DNA from: Leucothrix mucor
Lineage (GTDB): Bacteria; Pseudomonadota; Gammaproteobacteria; Thiotrichales; Thiotrichaceae
Length of the DNA stretch: 14,283 nt
Direction of reading: 5' to 3'
Assembly: GCA_011322515.1 (NCBI GenBank)
Contig: DRMS01000144.1
Span: 1 to 14,283, forward strand
Shown piece by piece: positions 13,253 to 14,283 of this stretch. Both the position numbers and the translations under genes were made by a program. Within the stretch, counting starts at the first letter, position 1. Each line of letters opens with the position of its first letter. The notes beneath the pieces are model-generated. The model made no database searches. It had not been told where the DNA came from and worked only from the letters and a program-made list of their open reading frames with translations.

Positions 13253-14283
13253 TTATGATTCTGTTTTTAAGCGATCATTATTTGAAAACAGCTTGCTTAT
13301 TGCTGTTTTATTAGAAGGAAAAAACAGATGAAGGTAAGATGCAGTCAAGCCTTTACTACGATAAATAGCTTCCCCTGGAGCAGGATGTGTAGCGCGCTTA
13401 GCATGGCTGATAGGTTTTGAAGTATTTTCACTGCGTGAGTGATGGTGTGCATGGGCGCGTATTTCCCCTTCGGGTAATAGCGCGGTTTGCATTCCTTGGC
13501 ATCCGCTACGGCTACGCATATGACCATCACCTGAAATCAAACCCACCATTTTAACGCTGGTACCATCAATCCCAGTGAGTGTTTTTTGTATATAGAGCAT
13601 ACCGCCACATTCAGCGAGTATCTTTTTACCCGCTTGGTAATGCTGTTTAATAGCTTGATGCATTGACAGGTTATTTTGTAGCGTTTCTTTATGTAGTTCT
13701 GGATAACCACCTGGTAACCAGAGGGCATCCGCTAGTGGTAATTGTTGATCATGCAAAGGAGAGAAATAAATAATGGTCGCGCCTAATGCCTCTAGTAGGC
13801 GTATATTCTCGGCATAAATAAAGCTAAAAGCCTCGTCCTTGGCAATAGCGATACGGCATGTGTTTAATCTCGGTTTGGGAGTTTGACTAACTGAATTTTT
13901 AAATTCTATCGCTAGTGGTAACTTGTTTATATCGCTTAATGAAATTTCATTCGCAAGCATCTCAAGACGCTGGTCAAAATCCTCTATTTCATTGGGGTCA
14001 ATTAATCCTAAGTGGCGATGGGGCAATTCCATTTGTTGATTTCGAGGAAAGCAGCCGAGCAGGGTTATATTCTCAGGAATACTTTGTTTAATTAAGCTTT
14101 GATGGCGTTCGCTAGCGACATTATTGGCGATAACTCCCGCAAAACGAAGCCCTTGGCGATATTGGGTTAAGCCAAGTGTAATCGCACCAAATGTTTGCGC
14201 CATTGCCTTGCCATTAATAACCAGCATAATGGGAATGCCAAAAAACTCAGCCAGATCGGCACTGCTTGGGTCGCCATCATATA
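13253..14283 (-). CDS. cobB/cbiA: Cobyrinate a,c-diamide synthase, 5' end outside window
   Basis: The enzyme uses ATP and glutamine to amidate the a and c side chains of (hydrogeno)cobyrinic acid in cobalamin synthesis. The frame is open to the right edge. The visible part begins YDGDPSSADLAEFFGIPIML, matching the family's DGDPSSADLA block, and gives about 342 residues. The N-terminal P-loop and about 100 residues are missing because the window ends. The MAQTFGAITLG block is followed by the C-terminal glutamine amidotransferase domain: LWLPGGYPELH, the nucleophile in LAECGGMLY (Cys codon at 13607-13609) and the late histidine in TASYLHLFFPSN. The usual RGHEFHHS-like segment reads IRAHAHHHSRSEN here. 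Sequence alone does not separate CobB (aerobic route) from CbiA (anaerobic route). A 143-bp AT-rich spacer without a clear terminator follows the TAA at 13253. Confidence 0.92.
   Translation of the reverse strand, partial: YDGDPSSADLAEFFGIPIMLVINGKAMAQTFGAITLGLTQYRQGLRFAGVIANNVASERHQSLIKQSIPENITLLGCFPRNQQMELPHRHLGLIDPNEIEDFDQRLEMLANEISLSDINKLPLAIEFKNSVSQTPKPRLNTCRIAIAKDEAFSFIYAENIRLLEALGATIIYFSPLHDQQLPLADALWLPGGYPELHKETLQNNLSMHQAIKQHYQAGKKILAECGGMLYIQKTLTGIDGTSVKMVGLISGDGHMRSRSGCQGMQTALLPEGEIRAHAHHHSRSENTSKPISHAKRATHPAPGEAIYRSKGLTASYLHLFFPSNKTAISKLFSNNDRLKTES

Overview
The window looks like chromosome from a moderately AT-rich gammaproteobacterium. The evidence is a complete System I cytochrome c maturation operon in the proteobacterial order (ccmABCDEFGHI), ccmH and ccmI as separate genes, a corrin-ring amidation gene, and several dispersed palindromic repeat families of the sort seen in environmental gammaproteobacteria such as methanotrophs and sulfur oxidisers. 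The genus cannot be fixed from the sequence. Every convincing gene lies on the minus strand, so the window is transcribed from right to left.

Right end (14283 to about 11500): the C-terminal three quarters of a cobyrinate a,c-diamide synthase (5' end outside the window); then a 307-codon gene of unknown function with its own good promoter; then a gene-free 550-bp repeat island. That island is a long imperfect palindrome with flanking arms of about 30 bp. Inside it are a 142-bp MITE-like insertion and a perfect 24-bp-arm hairpin.

Middle (11464 to 3149): the haem-export and cytochrome c assembly operon. CcmAB form an ABC exporter, CcmC and CcmD load haem onto CcmE, CcmF with CcmH and CcmI ligates haem to the apocytochrome, and CcmG supplies reductant. 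Most genes overlap or nearly touch. The two exceptions are ccmD/ccmE and ccmH/ccmI, and both gaps are filled by nested palindromic repeats with the same outer module (ACCACGG...CCGTGGT). The small gene ccmD is present at 9233-9397. An adenylate kinase gene follows ccmI by 25 bp and ends at a strong intrinsic terminator. It carries the Cys/His/Cys/Cys metal-binding LID known from Desulfovibrio gigas adenylate kinase.

Left end (3148 to 1): a small four-helix membrane protein of unknown function, a 390-bp spacer, and the first 684 codons of an exported protein with a signal peptide, a duplicated YYMPMLVPD motif, a coiled-coil region and at least eleven thrombospondin type 3-like calcium-binding repeats of exactly 90 bp. 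The gene runs off the left edge.

The most notable material is the repeat landscape. Two copies of a MITE of about 145 bp have terminal inverted repeats, 8-bp target-site duplications and covarying hairpin arms, and each is inserted inside an older palindromic repeat. The metal-site adenylate kinase in a ccm operon and a Cys-containing replacement of the usual CcmC haem loop are also worth checking. I did not find a clearly new multi-gene system.
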